From CALVXC01 sp036636255 (GTDB lineage Bacteria > Bacillota_I > Bacilli_A > RF39 > UBA660), in contig JAVWOV010000040.1 in NCBI GenBank assembly GCA_036636255.1, positions 1-8,503 of the forward strand: a stretch of 8,503 nucleotides of DNA, in the 5' to 3' direction. How positions within the stretch are numbered: the stretch's first letter is position 1; each line of letters opens with the position of its first letter. The notes under the pieces were generated by a model that was not told the origin of the DNA, did no database searches, and was given only the letters and a program-made list of their open reading frames with translations. The position numbers were made by a program, and so were the translations under genes. This document shows, one piece after another, positions 1 to 7,258 of this stretch.

Positions 1-130
1 GATATATAAGACTACGGTGGTTTTTTGATTTTTTAACTACAAAACTCGGGTTATACCATGTTTTTGATAAATAAAAAGTAAATTAGTTAAAAAAACAATA
101 TAGTTTTTGTTAATATCAATATAATGTAAA
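1..130. other. left edge with no confident gene
   Basis: No confident feature is visible here. On the plus strand a reading frame is open from base 3 to a TAA at 72-74 and gives 23 codons (YIRLRWFFDFLTTKLGLYHV and three more residues). It could be the tail of a gene entering from the left and converging on the CPBP gene, but I do not recognise it. The minus strand also has an open frame here, so openness alone is weak evidence. The rest, 75-130, is very AT-rich; an AATTAGTT/AACTAATT inverted repeat with a long loop is too weak to call a terminator. Confidence 0.3.
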
Positions 131-958
131 CTAATTATTGTTTATTTTTGGCCATAATAATAAAATAAAGGAACAACAAATAAATATGACAAGTATACTT
201 GCTAAAATATTAAGCTGGATTAAACTACTTAGTAATAATAAGGTGCTTAAATTTAATGATATATGTAGTATAATGGGTGCTTTTATAGTTTTAAATTTTT
301 CGTAAATAAAAATCATTAAAAAATTTAAAATAAAAGCATAAATTATTTGACTAAATTCTAAATGAATTAGTGCAAAAATAATACCGGTTAATATCATTGA
401 TTTTTTTTGATTATTGAATCCTTTTAGTTTATTATATAAAATACCTCTAAAAAGATATTCTTCTAATATTGGCCCGATAATTCCAATTGATAATATGGTA
501 AACCAAACAATTTCTTTTTGATTATAACGATTGGTAAATTCTATTACTTTATTTAGATTAAATATAATTAAATTTAGTAAAATGGCTACGCTCATACCTA
601 GTATAATAATTTTAATTATGCTGGTTATTTTTAATTTTTCGGTTTTTTGTTTATATTTACTATGAATTTTAATAAATATGGGCATAAAAATAATTACTGT
701 TATTAATATAATTAATAACCCATTATCTTCTAAATAGTTAGCTAGATTATTTTTTAATATAGGGCTTTCAAGGGCTTGGCTATACAATTTATCAATTGCT
801 GATGTGGATAATTCTTTATTGTTGTTAACTAAGTCATTATATTGATTAAAAAAGTAACTACCGCTAAAAAGGATAATTATTAAATAGCCAAAAACAATAA
901 AAGAAAAAGGCCAAATTAATGCCTTTAATAATAGAACAATATATTGTTTTATTGACAC
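131..958 (-). CDS. CPBP family intramembrane metalloprotease (Abi/CAAX protease-like)
   Basis: This is a polytopic membrane protein of about 275 residues with six or more hydrophobic segments. It carries the three CPBP motifs in order: EEYLFRG near residues 166-172 (EExxxR), FALIH ending in a conserved His near 199, and HISLN near 232-236. In this family the Glu and His residues form the metal site of an intramembrane glutamic/metallo protease; members process prenylated proteins or act in bacteriocin immunity and membrane stress. The substrate cannot be read from the sequence. A GTG at 991 would add 11 residues and overlap the SPFH gene by 32 bp. I prefer the GTG at 958 because AGGA lies 7 nt upstream of it and it falls one base after the SPFH stop; the SD for 991 is 11 nt away. 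It is the last gene of the nfeD-SPFH operon. Confidence 0.85.
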   Translation of the reverse strand: MSIKQYIVLLLKALIWPFSFIVFGYLIIILFSGSYFFNQYNDLVNNNKELSTSAIDKLYSQALESPILKNNLANYLEDNGLLIILITVIIFMPIFIKIHSKYKQKTEKLKITSIIKIIILGMSVAILLNLIIFNLNKVIEFTNRYNQKEIVWFTILSIGIIGPILEEYLFRGILYNKLKGFNNQKKSMILTGIIFALIHLEFSQIIYAFILNFLMIFIYEKFKTIKAPIILHISLNLSTLLLLSSLIQLNILASILVIFICCSFILLLWPKINNN

Positions 959-959
959 T

Positions 960-1853
960 CTATTGTCCTGTTTTGTCTGTAAACATTTCACTAATAGTAG
1001 TTCCTAAAGTAGCAAAATTTTGTAATTCTGATGGAACAATTATTTTTGTTGCTTGACCATCTGCCACATGTTTTAGAGCTTCAAAACTCATTAAAGTCAA
1101 AACACTCTTGTCAGCTTTTGAATTTTTAATTAATTCAATTCCTTTAGCTTCTGCTTCTTTGACTTTAATTAAAGCTTCTGCTTCACCTTCAGCTATTCTA
1201 ACTTGAGATTCCATTTGGGCTTCTGCTCGTAATATTTGTGATGCTTTATCACCTTCGGCAATTAAAATGCTAGATCTTTTTTCACCTTCAGCACGTAAAA
1301 TAGATTCTCTTCTTTCACGTTCAGCACGCATTTGCTTTTCCATGGCTTCTTGAATTTCCCTAGGTGGTAATATGTTTTTAACTTCTACTCTAGTCATTTT
1401 AATACCCCATGGATCGGTCGCTTCATCTAAAATAGAACGCATTTTAGAATTAATAATATCTCTAGAAGTAAGCGTCTGATCAAGTTCTAAATCACCGATA
1501 ATATTACGTAAAGTCGTAGCTGTTAAGTTTTCAATTGCATTAAGGGGATTTTCTACTCCATATGTATATAGTTTTGGGTCAGTTATTTGAAAATAAACAA
1601 CGGTATCAATTTGCATGGTTACATTATCTTTTGTAATAACTGGTTGTGGTGCGAAATCTTTTACAATTTCTTTTAATGAAACTACTTTACTAATTCGATC
1701 TAGAAATGGAATTTTAAGATGCAATCCATTTCCCCATGTAGTATAATAAGAACCAATTCTTTCAATTACATACGCTCTTGCTTGGGGAACAATTTTTACA
1801 TTGGGTATAATTAATAGGCAAACAATAATAAGGATAACAATAAGGACTGTCAT
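960..1853 (-). CDS. SPFH/Band 7 domain protein, stomatin/QmcA-like membrane scaffold
   Basis: The 297-aa protein has one N-terminal membrane segment (residues 2-17), then an SPFH/Band 7 domain (about 20-175) with the typical VVSLKE, DNVTMQIDTVVYFQI, AIENLTATTLRNIIG and DPWGIKMTRVEVKNI blocks. An Ala/Glu-rich coiled coil follows (about 165-245), built on repeats such as RAEGEK, IAEGDK and IAEGEAEAL. The conserved tail (VLTLMSFEALKHVADGQATK) is typical of the QmcA/YbbK and prokaryotic stomatin group. Such proteins form large membrane-bound oligomers that organise microdomains and often act with membrane proteases. The start overlaps the nfeD stop as ATGA, so the two are translationally coupled. 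NfeD is the known genetic partner of this family. Length and domain order are normal. Confidence 0.95.
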   Translation of the reverse strand: MTVLIVILIIVCLLIIPNVKIVPQARAYVIERIGSYYTTWGNGLHLKIPFLDRISKVVSLKEIVKDFAPQPVITKDNVTMQIDTVVYFQITDPKLYTYGVENPLNAIENLTATTLRNIIGDLELDQTLTSRDIINSKMRSILDEATDPWGIKMTRVEVKNILPPREIQEAMEKQMRAERERRESILRAEGEKRSSILIAEGDKASQILRAEAQMESQVRIAEGEAEALIKVKEAEAKGIELIKNSKADKSVLTLMSFEALKHVADGQATKIIVPSELQNFATLGTTISEMFTDKTGQ

Positions 1854-2278
1854 TTAACATCAACCTTTCTAACTTTGATTTTAACACCTTTTATTTCTAA
1901 TACTAAAACAGTGCTGGAAACGGCAATAACGGAATCGGCAAAGGCTGTCCATTCTTTCCCATCAACTTTAACTACGCCATCTTGATTTTTACTGATTTTT
2001 TCAGTAACAATACCTTCCATACCAATAATTCTATCAGCGTTTGTTTTGGTATCATTTTTTTTAAAGAATTTTTTAATCATTGGTCTAGTGGTGGCAAGTA
2101 AAACAATACCTACAATCACAAATACAGCAAATTGAATTAAGAAAATATCGGTAAAAAAACTTATTACCATCGCCAATAAACCACTTGCTACAAACCAAAT
2201 AGTTGTAAAACTAAGGGTAGCAACTTCGATAGCCGCTAAAATAAGAGCTATACCTAGCCAAATATATATCACTTTCAT
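1850..2278 (-). CDS. NfeD-like membrane protein, partner of the SPFH protein
   Basis: This protein of about 142 aa has three hydrophobic segments in its first 66 residues, then a soluble C-terminal domain (about 78-142) with the NfeD OB-fold pattern: IGMEGIVTEKI, GVVKVDGKEWTAFAD and VLVLEIKGVKIKVRKV. It is the short NfeD type (YbbJ-like), without the ClpP-like protease domain of long NfeD. The role known for the family is binding to and helping to assemble SPFH proteins in the membrane. A GTG directly before the ATG could extend it by one residue; GTG and ATG overlap the AGGTG, so the true start is uncertain by one codon. It is the first gene of the three-gene operon and its TGA stop overlaps the next start. 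Confidence 0.92.
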   Translation of the reverse strand: MKVIYIWLGIALILAAIEVATLSFTTIWFVASGLLAMVISFFTDIFLIQFAVFVIVGIVLLATTRPMIKKFFKKNDTKTNADRIIGMEGIVTEKISKNQDGVVKVDGKEWTAFADSVIAVSSTVLVLEIKGVKIKVRKVDVK

Positions 2279-2289
2279 CACCTATATTT

Positions 2290-2318
2290 ATTATACTATA
2301 TTACTTAATTAAAAACAA
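2290..2318 (-). promoter_or_regulatory. sigma-A-type promoter of the nfeD-SPFH-CPBP operon
   Basis: On the minus strand, TTGTTT (complement 2313-2318) is followed after exactly 17 nt by a perfect TATAAT (complement 2290-2295). It lies 11 nt upstream of the nfeD ATG, so the leader would be very short. The -35 matches only the TTG half of the consensus. No operator is obvious. Confidence 0.6.
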
Positions 2319-2668
2319 CCATATTTATCCTTTTTTTGTTTTTAATTCAAATATTAACTTTTAGATAATTTGATAACACGTCACATATTGATTCTAAAAT
2401 ATATATAATCATTCTGTCCTTAACACCTGTATTAACATGTTTTCTTATTTTATTATAGCCATTTTCGTCTAAGCTTAATAAGGATAATCAAATTATGGCT
2501 CCTTTATCCAGCTATGCGTATTAATCGCTAAAAGTTCAATTAAAGTAAAATCTTTGAAGTTATTTAAGTTTCTTTTTTGTTTGATATACACTATTTTGCT
2601 TTTCATTAATTTACTGCATATTATATTTTTTTAATGTCCTGTTCCTATTGTTTACAACATAGTTATTG
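2319..2668. other. gene-poor spacer with a possible decayed ORF
   Basis: This 350-bp stretch between the nfeD promoter and the end of the next operon holds no intact gene, tRNA or clear terminator. On the minus strand two short open stretches abut in different frames. A 37-codon ORF at 2493-2606 starts with ATG and contains KDFTLIELLAIN; a 46-codon open frame at 2347-2487 contains DENGYNKIRKHVNTGVKDRM. They could be one frameshifted relic on the way to being lost, or chance. FTLIELL resembles the N-terminus of type IV prepilins, but the required hydrophobic helix does not follow it. Confidence 0.3.
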
Positions 2669-3175
2669 TTAAAAAGCAGACAAATAATTGCCGTTTAAAT
2701 CATAACAATATTTAATATTTATATTATCTTTTAAAAATTTATATAAATCACCATTAGAAATATAAACCTTGACTTTATTTATTTTTGTACCATTTATATA
2801 ATTTTTATTTATTTCATTAACTAAATGATTGCTTTTTAAAACATTTAAGTAATAATCATTTAAATTTAAAAAGTTTTTTTTGATATTATCATATCTAAAT
2901 TCATAATAATTAGTTATGAATTTATTAGAAATAAATGGATTTATAAAATAATAAACGCCCAAGATTGATAATTTTTTAATAGTATTATAATTTTTAGTAG
3001 AAACATCAACCAAGCTAACATCTAAATAAACAATATTATAATTATTTGCTTGTTGTAACAAATAATGTTCGTTGCTTAAATCTTTAAAAACAGCTGTTGT
3101 TTTCTCTTTTGTAACTAGCATGTTTAAAACACTAATAATTATTATTAACAAAAAAAATAATGAAACTTTTTTCAT
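2669..3175 (-). CDS. hypothetical secreted or membrane-anchored protein
   Basis: I do not recognise this 168-aa protein. It begins with MKK and a strongly hydrophobic stretch (residues 4-21), which acts as either a signal peptide or a single N-terminal anchor. There is no lipobox Cys. The remaining 145 or so residues are Asn/Tyr/Lys-rich and would be extracytoplasmic; they alternate short beta-like stretches (YNIVYLDVSLVDV, INKVKVYIS) with polar helices. The ATG is supported by GAGGTG 6 nt upstream. It follows the 90-aa DUF1292-like gene by 52 bp on the same strand with no convincing promoter between, so it is probably the last gene of that operon. It would be the outward-facing component of the set. 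Confidence 0.7.
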   Translation of the reverse strand: MKKVSLFFLLIIIISVLNMLVTKEKTTAVFKDLSNEHYLLQQANNYNIVYLDVSLVDVSTKNYNTIKKLSILGVYYFINPFISNKFITNYYEFRYDNIKKNFLNLNDYYLNVLKSNHLVNEINKNYINGTKINKVKVYISNGDLYKFLKDNINIKYCYDLNGNYLSAF

Positions 3176-3227
3176 AAGTCACCTCATTATTTTTAGTTTG
3201 AACATAAAAGTTAAAAGTAAACAATAA

Positions 3228-3500
3228 TTAGTTATTTTGTGAATATTTATCCATTTCTAAACCTAAATTATTAGTAAAAATAATTAATAATGCACTGCAT
3301 AACTCTACATCGTCAATAATTGTTGCACATACATTTTTACTATCTAAACTTTCTTTCAAAAAAACAAAATGTTCAAGTGGTTCTAAAGAAACGTTATCTA
3401 CTTCGACAGCATAAAAGTATTTTATGTTTTCTAAAACCGTATCATCTAATAATAAATATTTTGTGTTATCATCTAAAGTTATAACATTATTAATAATCAT
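3228..3500 (-). CDS. small acidic DUF1292-like protein
   Basis: This acidic protein of 90 aa has no membrane segment. Its pattern (ITLDDNTKYLLLDDTVLENIKYFYAVEVD, here only described by its first and last blocks ITLDD and FYAVEVD, then acidic residues and a C-terminal helix near 65-80) recalls the DUF1292/YrzB fold seen in low-GC Gram-positives: a small beta-rich domain with a terminal helix. The family's function is unknown, and this member is diverged, so the assignment is tentative. The start overlaps the stop of the 691-aa gene as ATGA, with AGAGG 9 nt upstream. Translational coupling suggests it is made in step with the large protein and may bind it. Confidence 0.75.
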   Translation of the reverse strand: MIINNVITLDDNTKYLLLDDTVLENIKYFYAVEVDNVSLEPLEHFVFLKESLDSKNVCATIIDDVELCSALLIIFTNNLGLEMDKYSQNN

Positions 3501-5572
3501 TTCACTTTACCTCTTTCAATAAATAAATCACTATCTTTAACTTGTTGTAAATCATCCATAGCTTGTTTTAAACCTTCAAGAGCTTCAATATTATCAGCGA
3601 TAATGGCTGATTTTTTACTGTCTTCAGACTTTTTCAAATCCTCTTGATATGATAAATTTAGTTCACTGTAGTCTTTTAGGTCACGTTTAATTTCTGGTAC
3701 TTTTTTATACTTATCAAATTCTTCATTGCTAACATTAGCAAAGGCACTATTATTGGCATTAATATCTGTTGTTTGATTTAAACCAATTTTTTCACTATAT
3801 GCATATTGAATATTATTAGCACGTTTTTCTTCTTCTTGATTTTGTAATGTTCGAGCCTCATTTTCTTTACGAATCTCAGCTTCTTTATTCGCTTTATAAG
3901 CTTCAAAATCAAGGTTATTAGCATCAAAATATCCATGTAAATATTGTTCATAAATATTTGCGGATTCATTTTCTTTTTGCTTTCTTGGTAACAAAACATT
4001 AGTACCTTCAATAAACTCAGTTGTATTTTTTTTATTTAAATCATTATTATTCTCTAAGTTTTCAGTATTGCTATGTTGTCTTTCCGGTAATATAATTACA
4101 TTATCAACAGTTTGTTTTTCTTTATTATTTAAATTTTCAACATCTATTATCTTATTACTTTTTATTTCAGTGACATCCATAAATTTGTCTTTATCCTCAT
4201 CAACATATTGCCATTCATATTTTGGTACTGTTTTTAATTCAGGAACCAAAGTACTATTAACAGGTCCTAAAGGAATAACATTTAAATCCTCATCTTTTGG
4301 TGGATTTTTTACAATATTATTTTTATTACGTTGATTTTCATTACTTTGATTAATCATTTCATTATTCCTTACATCATTGTTTATATTCCATGGTTTTTCA
4401 TTACTATTTTTAATCGTTGCATTGTTAACAACGTTACTAACTGTTTTATCTTTTTTACCCTTAAAAAACGATGCAACCTTTTTTTTGATTGCTTTAAATC
4501 CTTTCACTGCACCGTATGTTCCAGCACCAATTGAAGCACCAATTGAAGCATCACCCACAGTCATATGTAATTTATTCATAAAACCAGCAGTTTCATTCAC
4601 AAAATAATTTCCACCATTAAACCACTTGCCTGAAGTATTATTAAAGTTAAAAGGTTTTCCTAAAAAGTTATTAATATTTTCATTTATACCATGTAAAAAG
4701 TTTTGCACACCTAGTGATCTACCTTGCCACAAAGAACTGCAAGTTTTCATTAAAGCAAGACTAACGAATTTAATAGCTGGTCCAATAAGCGGGACAGTAA
4801 GAAGCACGCCAGCTAAACCTTTGGCATATAAATCCATCTTGTTTAACTCAGCTAAAGATGTTCCTTTAAATTTTAATAATCCATTTTTATCAAAAGCCCA
4901 TCCTGAATATTTCATTGAACTAATAACTTTCTTTGATTTTTTTCCCGATTCAGGTAATTTTAAATCGGATAATTTGGGGGTATGGACGAAATCAAACGAA
5001 TTTTCTACACATGCTTTCGTTATATTTTTTAATTCTTCATCTAAATTAATGATTTTTCTCTTAGATTCTTGCTTTGCTTCTTGCTTAACTTCTTGCTTAG
5101 CTTCTTGCTTAACTTCTTGCTTAACTTCTTGCTTAGCTTCTTGCTTAACTTCCTCGTTACCAAGTGTATTTTTTAATCTATCAATATTACTATTCAATGA
5201 GCCATTAATATTAAGCTTTTCTAATTGTTTAATAGATTTCTTAATGTTTTTAATTCTCAAATAATTTTTTTGCTTATTTATCAAACGATCAATAAAGCCA
5301 ATATTAGCTATATTCATATTTCTTAACTTTGAAATACTTGATTTAGCCATAGAAACAGCTCGGGCGCTTCTTTTATTCACTTTAATTTCTTCTTCTGGAT
5401 CGTTTGTTTCATTATTTTTAGCAATTATATCCCCTAAGCGATTATTTTGTTCAATAGTTGCCTGATTTTCTAATTGCAATTTTTTATTTTCCGTTTCTAT
5501 TTTTTTCATTTTAGCTGTTAACTCTGTTAATCTATCCTCAAAAGTTTTGATATCATTTTCTTTCATATTCAT
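3497..5572 (-). CDS. large coiled-coil, low-complexity membrane-associated protein of unknown function
   Basis: I do not recognise this 691-aa protein. In order it shows: a charged coiled coil (about 8-55); a basic helical region (65-125); seven tandem E-V/A-K-Q repeats (141-168); a folded-looking segment with KYSGWAFDKNGLLKF (221-235); a hydrophobic stretch (252-275) able to form one membrane helix or a tight hairpin; Trp/Phe/Gly/Asn-rich sequence (280-335); a Gly/Ala-rich segment (338-356) leading into a Lys-rich amphipathic stretch (357-376); an Asn-rich disordered linker (380-520); and a charged helical tail (540-691). There is no signal peptide, so the ends are probably cytoplasmic. The layout suggests a structural or scaffold protein tethered to the membrane; a tape-measure-like or secreted effector role is possible but no diagnostic motif supports it. 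GGAAGGA precedes the ATG. It lies 3 bp after one DUF1292-like gene and overlaps another. Confidence 0.8.
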   Translation of the reverse strand: MNMKENDIKTFEDRLTELTAKMKKIETENKKLQLENQATIEQNNRLGDIIAKNNETNDPEEEIKVNKRSARAVSMAKSSISKLRNMNIANIGFIDRLINKQKNYLRIKNIKKSIKQLEKLNINGSLNSNIDRLKNTLGNEEVKQEAKQEVKQEVKQEAKQEVKQEAKQESKRKIINLDEELKNITKACVENSFDFVHTPKLSDLKLPESGKKSKKVISSMKYSGWAFDKNGLLKFKGTSLAELNKMDLYAKGLAGVLLTVPLIGPAIKFVSLALMKTCSSLWQGRSLGVQNFLHGINENINNFLGKPFNFNNTSGKWFNGGNYFVNETAGFMNKLHMTVGDASIGASIGAGTYGAVKGFKAIKKKVASFFKGKKDKTVSNVVNNATIKNSNEKPWNINNDVRNNEMINQSNENQRNKNNIVKNPPKDEDLNVIPLGPVNSTLVPELKTVPKYEWQYVDEDKDKFMDVTEIKSNKIIDVENLNNKEKQTVDNVIILPERQHSNTENLENNNDLNKKNTTEFIEGTNVLLPRKQKENESANIYEQYLHGYFDANNLDFEAYKANKEAEIRKENEARTLQNQEEEKRANNIQYAYSEKIGLNQTTDINANNSAFANVSNEEFDKYKKVPEIKRDLKDYSELNLSYQEDLKKSEDSKKSAIIADNIEALEGLKQAMDDLQQVKDSDLFIERGKVK
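5069..5152 (-). repeat. seven 12-bp tandem repeats inside the 691-aa gene
   Basis: Seven consecutive 12-bp units of the form GAA-GYT-AAG-CAA (the last has GCA) encode EVKQ or EAKQ. Units differ at the middle base of the second codon, giving the order V, A, V, V, A, V, A. The near-identity at DNA level points to recent slippage expansion, and copy number may vary between strains. The product is a highly charged helical spacer between the N-terminal coiled coil and the rest of the protein. Confidence 0.95.
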
Positions 5573-5575
5573 ATC

Positions 5576-5827
5576 TTATCCTTCCTTTAAAATTTCTGCC
5601 ACACGCCTCTTTAATTTATTCCAAACATCTTCATTAATATTAATTAAATCAACCCCATGTTCATTTAATACAACTTCTGAGACAAAAACCTTCACATGAC
5701 CTTTTTGATTTTGTTTGTTCTCTGTATATATAATATAATCATTGTCAACATTGTCTAACTTAATATGTGCTAAAACTTCAACTTTTTTGTTATTTCCCAT
5801 TTCATCAATTATTTGCAATTCATTCAT
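5576..5827 (-). CDS. DUF1292/YrzB-like small protein
   Basis: This 83-aa cytoplasmic protein fits the DUF1292 (YrzB) pattern. It starts with a short strand ending in a turn (LQIIDEMGNNKKVEVLAHI), then the signature D-x-D-Y-I-I-Y stretch (DNVDNDYIIYTE, residues about 26-37), a V-x-V-x-x-x-E-V strand (KVFVSEVV), and a C-terminal helix (EDVWNKLKRRVAEILKE). The family is widespread in Bacillota and its function is not known. It is the first gene of the four-gene operon. Its own promoter and a strong SD (AAGGAGAGG, complement 5837-5845, 9 nt before the ATG) are visible. Its stop lies 3 bp before the 691-aa gene, whose SD (GGAAGGA) is in its last codons. Confidence 0.82.
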   Translation of the reverse strand: MNELQIIDEMGNNKKVEVLAHIKLDNVDNDYIIYTENKQNQKGHVKVFVSEVVLNEHGVDLININEDVWNKLKRRVAEILKEG

Positions 5828-5851
5828 ATAACTAATCCTCTCCTTAGAGAT

Positions 5852-5880
5852 ATTCTAACATAAAGACAACCAAAAAGCAA
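5852..5880 (-). promoter_or_regulatory. extended -10 promoter of the DUF1292/691-aa operon
   Basis: TTGCTT (complement 5875-5880), a 17-nt spacer and TAGAAT (complement 5852-5857), with TG one base upstream of the -10, form a good sigma-A-type promoter. The leader to the 83-aa gene is about 20 nt and contains the strong SD. No operator-like palindrome overlaps it, so expression may be constitutive. Confidence 0.7.
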
Positions 5881-5923
5881 ATTTTAAACAACAACATCCT
5901 TTAAAATAAAAAAAGAAAGTAAA

Positions 5924-5962
5924 CTAAATAAAAAAGCTTAAAAACTACTCTTTTAAAGCTTT
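5924..5962 (-). terminator. intrinsic terminator of the ABC exporter operon
   Basis: On the minus strand the arms AAAGCTTTAAAA (complement 5951-5962) and TTTTAAGCTTT (complement 5933-5943) form an 11-bp stem with one bulged base and a 7-nt loop, followed by TTTTTATTT. The first arm lies in the last codons of the permease gene and the loop includes its stop. The stem is AT-rich, so it may be leaky. Confidence 0.6.
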
Positions 5963-7258
5963 AAACATTTTTTTCCATAAACCACTAGAAGAATAATTTA
6001 AAATTCCAGCCTTATAAATACGTAACCCATACTTAATTAATAAAAATATCGTTATAATCATTAAACTAATTGAAATTAAGACATCAATTATTCCTATTTG
6101 ACCAAGAAGTAAAAGCGATGGTGACAACACTGCCGAAATAAGTGGAATATAAGAAACAATTCTAATAAAAAGAGAACCTTCAAACAAATTAGCTGACATA
6201 GCCAAATAAAAGCCTATCAAAGAAATAATCATAATCGGTGTTTGTAATTGTTGGAAATCTTCAATATTTGTAGTCATTGCTGCTAAAACACCAGCTAACA
6301 AAGAATACGCTAAAAAGGTAAGTAACATTAAAATAATTGTAACTATAGCAAAATAACCAAGCTGACTACCGATACCTTCATGTAAAAATCCCATAATATT
6401 AATGTCAAGCTGACCACTTAACTTACTAATCAAACTATCCGTGGTTGTTAAATTGCGAATTAATAAACCAATACCACCAAAAACAACTAACAACAAGCCC
6501 TGCAACATTACAAATAAATTACCCGCAATAACCTTAGAAAAAAAATGGGTTACTGGTGAGACATTAGAAATAATTATCTCCATCCCACGAGTTGTTTTTT
6601 CATCGTTAACCTCAGCACCTATCATTTGAACTAAAAAAATAGTTAGCATAAAAAATGGTAAAATAAAAATAGGAAAAATAGTTTTCATCAAACTCTCATT
6701 AGCTTCATTCTTTGCATTTTTGCTATCATCTAAATATAATCGCTTTGCTTCAATTGGTGAATATATTTTAGCCATTTCATCAGGAGAAATTGAAGAACTT
6801 AAAATAGCCAAAGAAATCTTAGTATTACTAATAGAAGAATTAATCAATTGAGTATTAAAAGTATCCATATATCCATCAGTAATCAAAGTAGCTTGTAACG
6901 TGTTTTTTATATCATTTTCAAAAACAAGAACCATATTCTTATCGTTTTTTTCAATCATCTTTTTAGCTGACGCAATATCTTTATCATACTTTATAACATT
7001 AAAAGTTCCTTTAGCATCAAAAACTTCACTAGCTTCTTTAATATTAGTCTTAAATAAATCAAATGACTTACCAGTATTATCAACAACATAAATTTTTTCT
7101 TTAGTAGCAAAATCACCCCCAAAAAAATTAATTACACTATCAATATTAATAATACCTACAATAACAATTAAAAGCAATATATTAGCCCCCAAAAACCATT
7201 TTGTTTTTATTTTTCTTTTTAAGCTAATATTGGTCAAATAACCTAATTTACTTTTCAT
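5945..7258 (-). CDS. ABC-2 type transporter permease (YhaP/NatB-like)
   Basis: This 437-aa permease has a first membrane helix at about residues 22-38, a large extracytoplasmic domain (about 40-190), and then five or six membrane segments between about 193 and 411. After the second helix comes the cytoplasmic block NDEKTTRGMEIIISNVSP (about 218-235), which marks the NatB/YhaP branch of ABC-2 permeases. With the upstream ATPase it forms an exporter; family members extrude Na+ or unknown amphiphilic substrates, so the substrate is not assigned. The ORF can be extended to 7291, but the ATG at 7258 is chosen: it sits 6 nt after AAGGTGGGAG and overlaps the ATPase stop by 11 bp, whereas 7291 lies deep inside the ATPase gene. 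Length is normal for the family. Confidence 0.92.
   Translation of the reverse strand: MKSKLGYLTNISLKRKIKTKWFLGANILLLIVIVGIINIDSVINFFGGDFATKEKIYVVDNTGKSFDLFKTNIKEASEVFDAKGTFNVIKYDKDIASAKKMIEKNDKNMVLVFENDIKNTLQATLITDGYMDTFNTQLINSSISNTKISLAILSSSISPDEMAKIYSPIEAKRLYLDDSKNAKNEANESLMKTIFPIFILPFFMLTIFLVQMIGAEVNDEKTTRGMEIIISNVSPVTHFFSKVIAGNLFVMLQGLLLVVFGGIGLLIRNLTTTDSLISKLSGQLDINIMGFLHEGIGSQLGYFAIVTIILMLLTFLAYSLLAGVLAAMTTNIEDFQQLQTPIMIISLIGFYLAMSANLFEGSLFIRIVSYIPLISAVLSPSLLLLGQIGIIDVLISISLMIITIFLLIKYGLRIYKAGILNYSSSGLWKKMFKALKE

Noticed and set aside
2493..2606. Type IV prepilin fragment (FTLIELL)
   Set aside because: The expected long hydrophobic helix after the motif is absent (NTHSWIKEP follows), no pilus genes are nearby, and a short match of this kind can occur by chance.
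4068..5264. Plus-strand open frames opposite the 691-aa gene
   Set aside because: They are shadows of the low-complexity gene on the other strand (Ser/Phe/Leu-rich mirror of Lys/Glu/Asn codons) and lack SDs. The Ser/Cys/Leu repeat in one is the 12-bp repeat read backwards.
3497..5572. Phage tail tape-measure or T7SS/LXG effector
   Set aside because: Coiled coil plus hydrophobic stretch is suggestive, but there are no neighbouring phage or ESX genes, no LXG/WXG motif, and the Asn-rich linker does not fit a tape measure.
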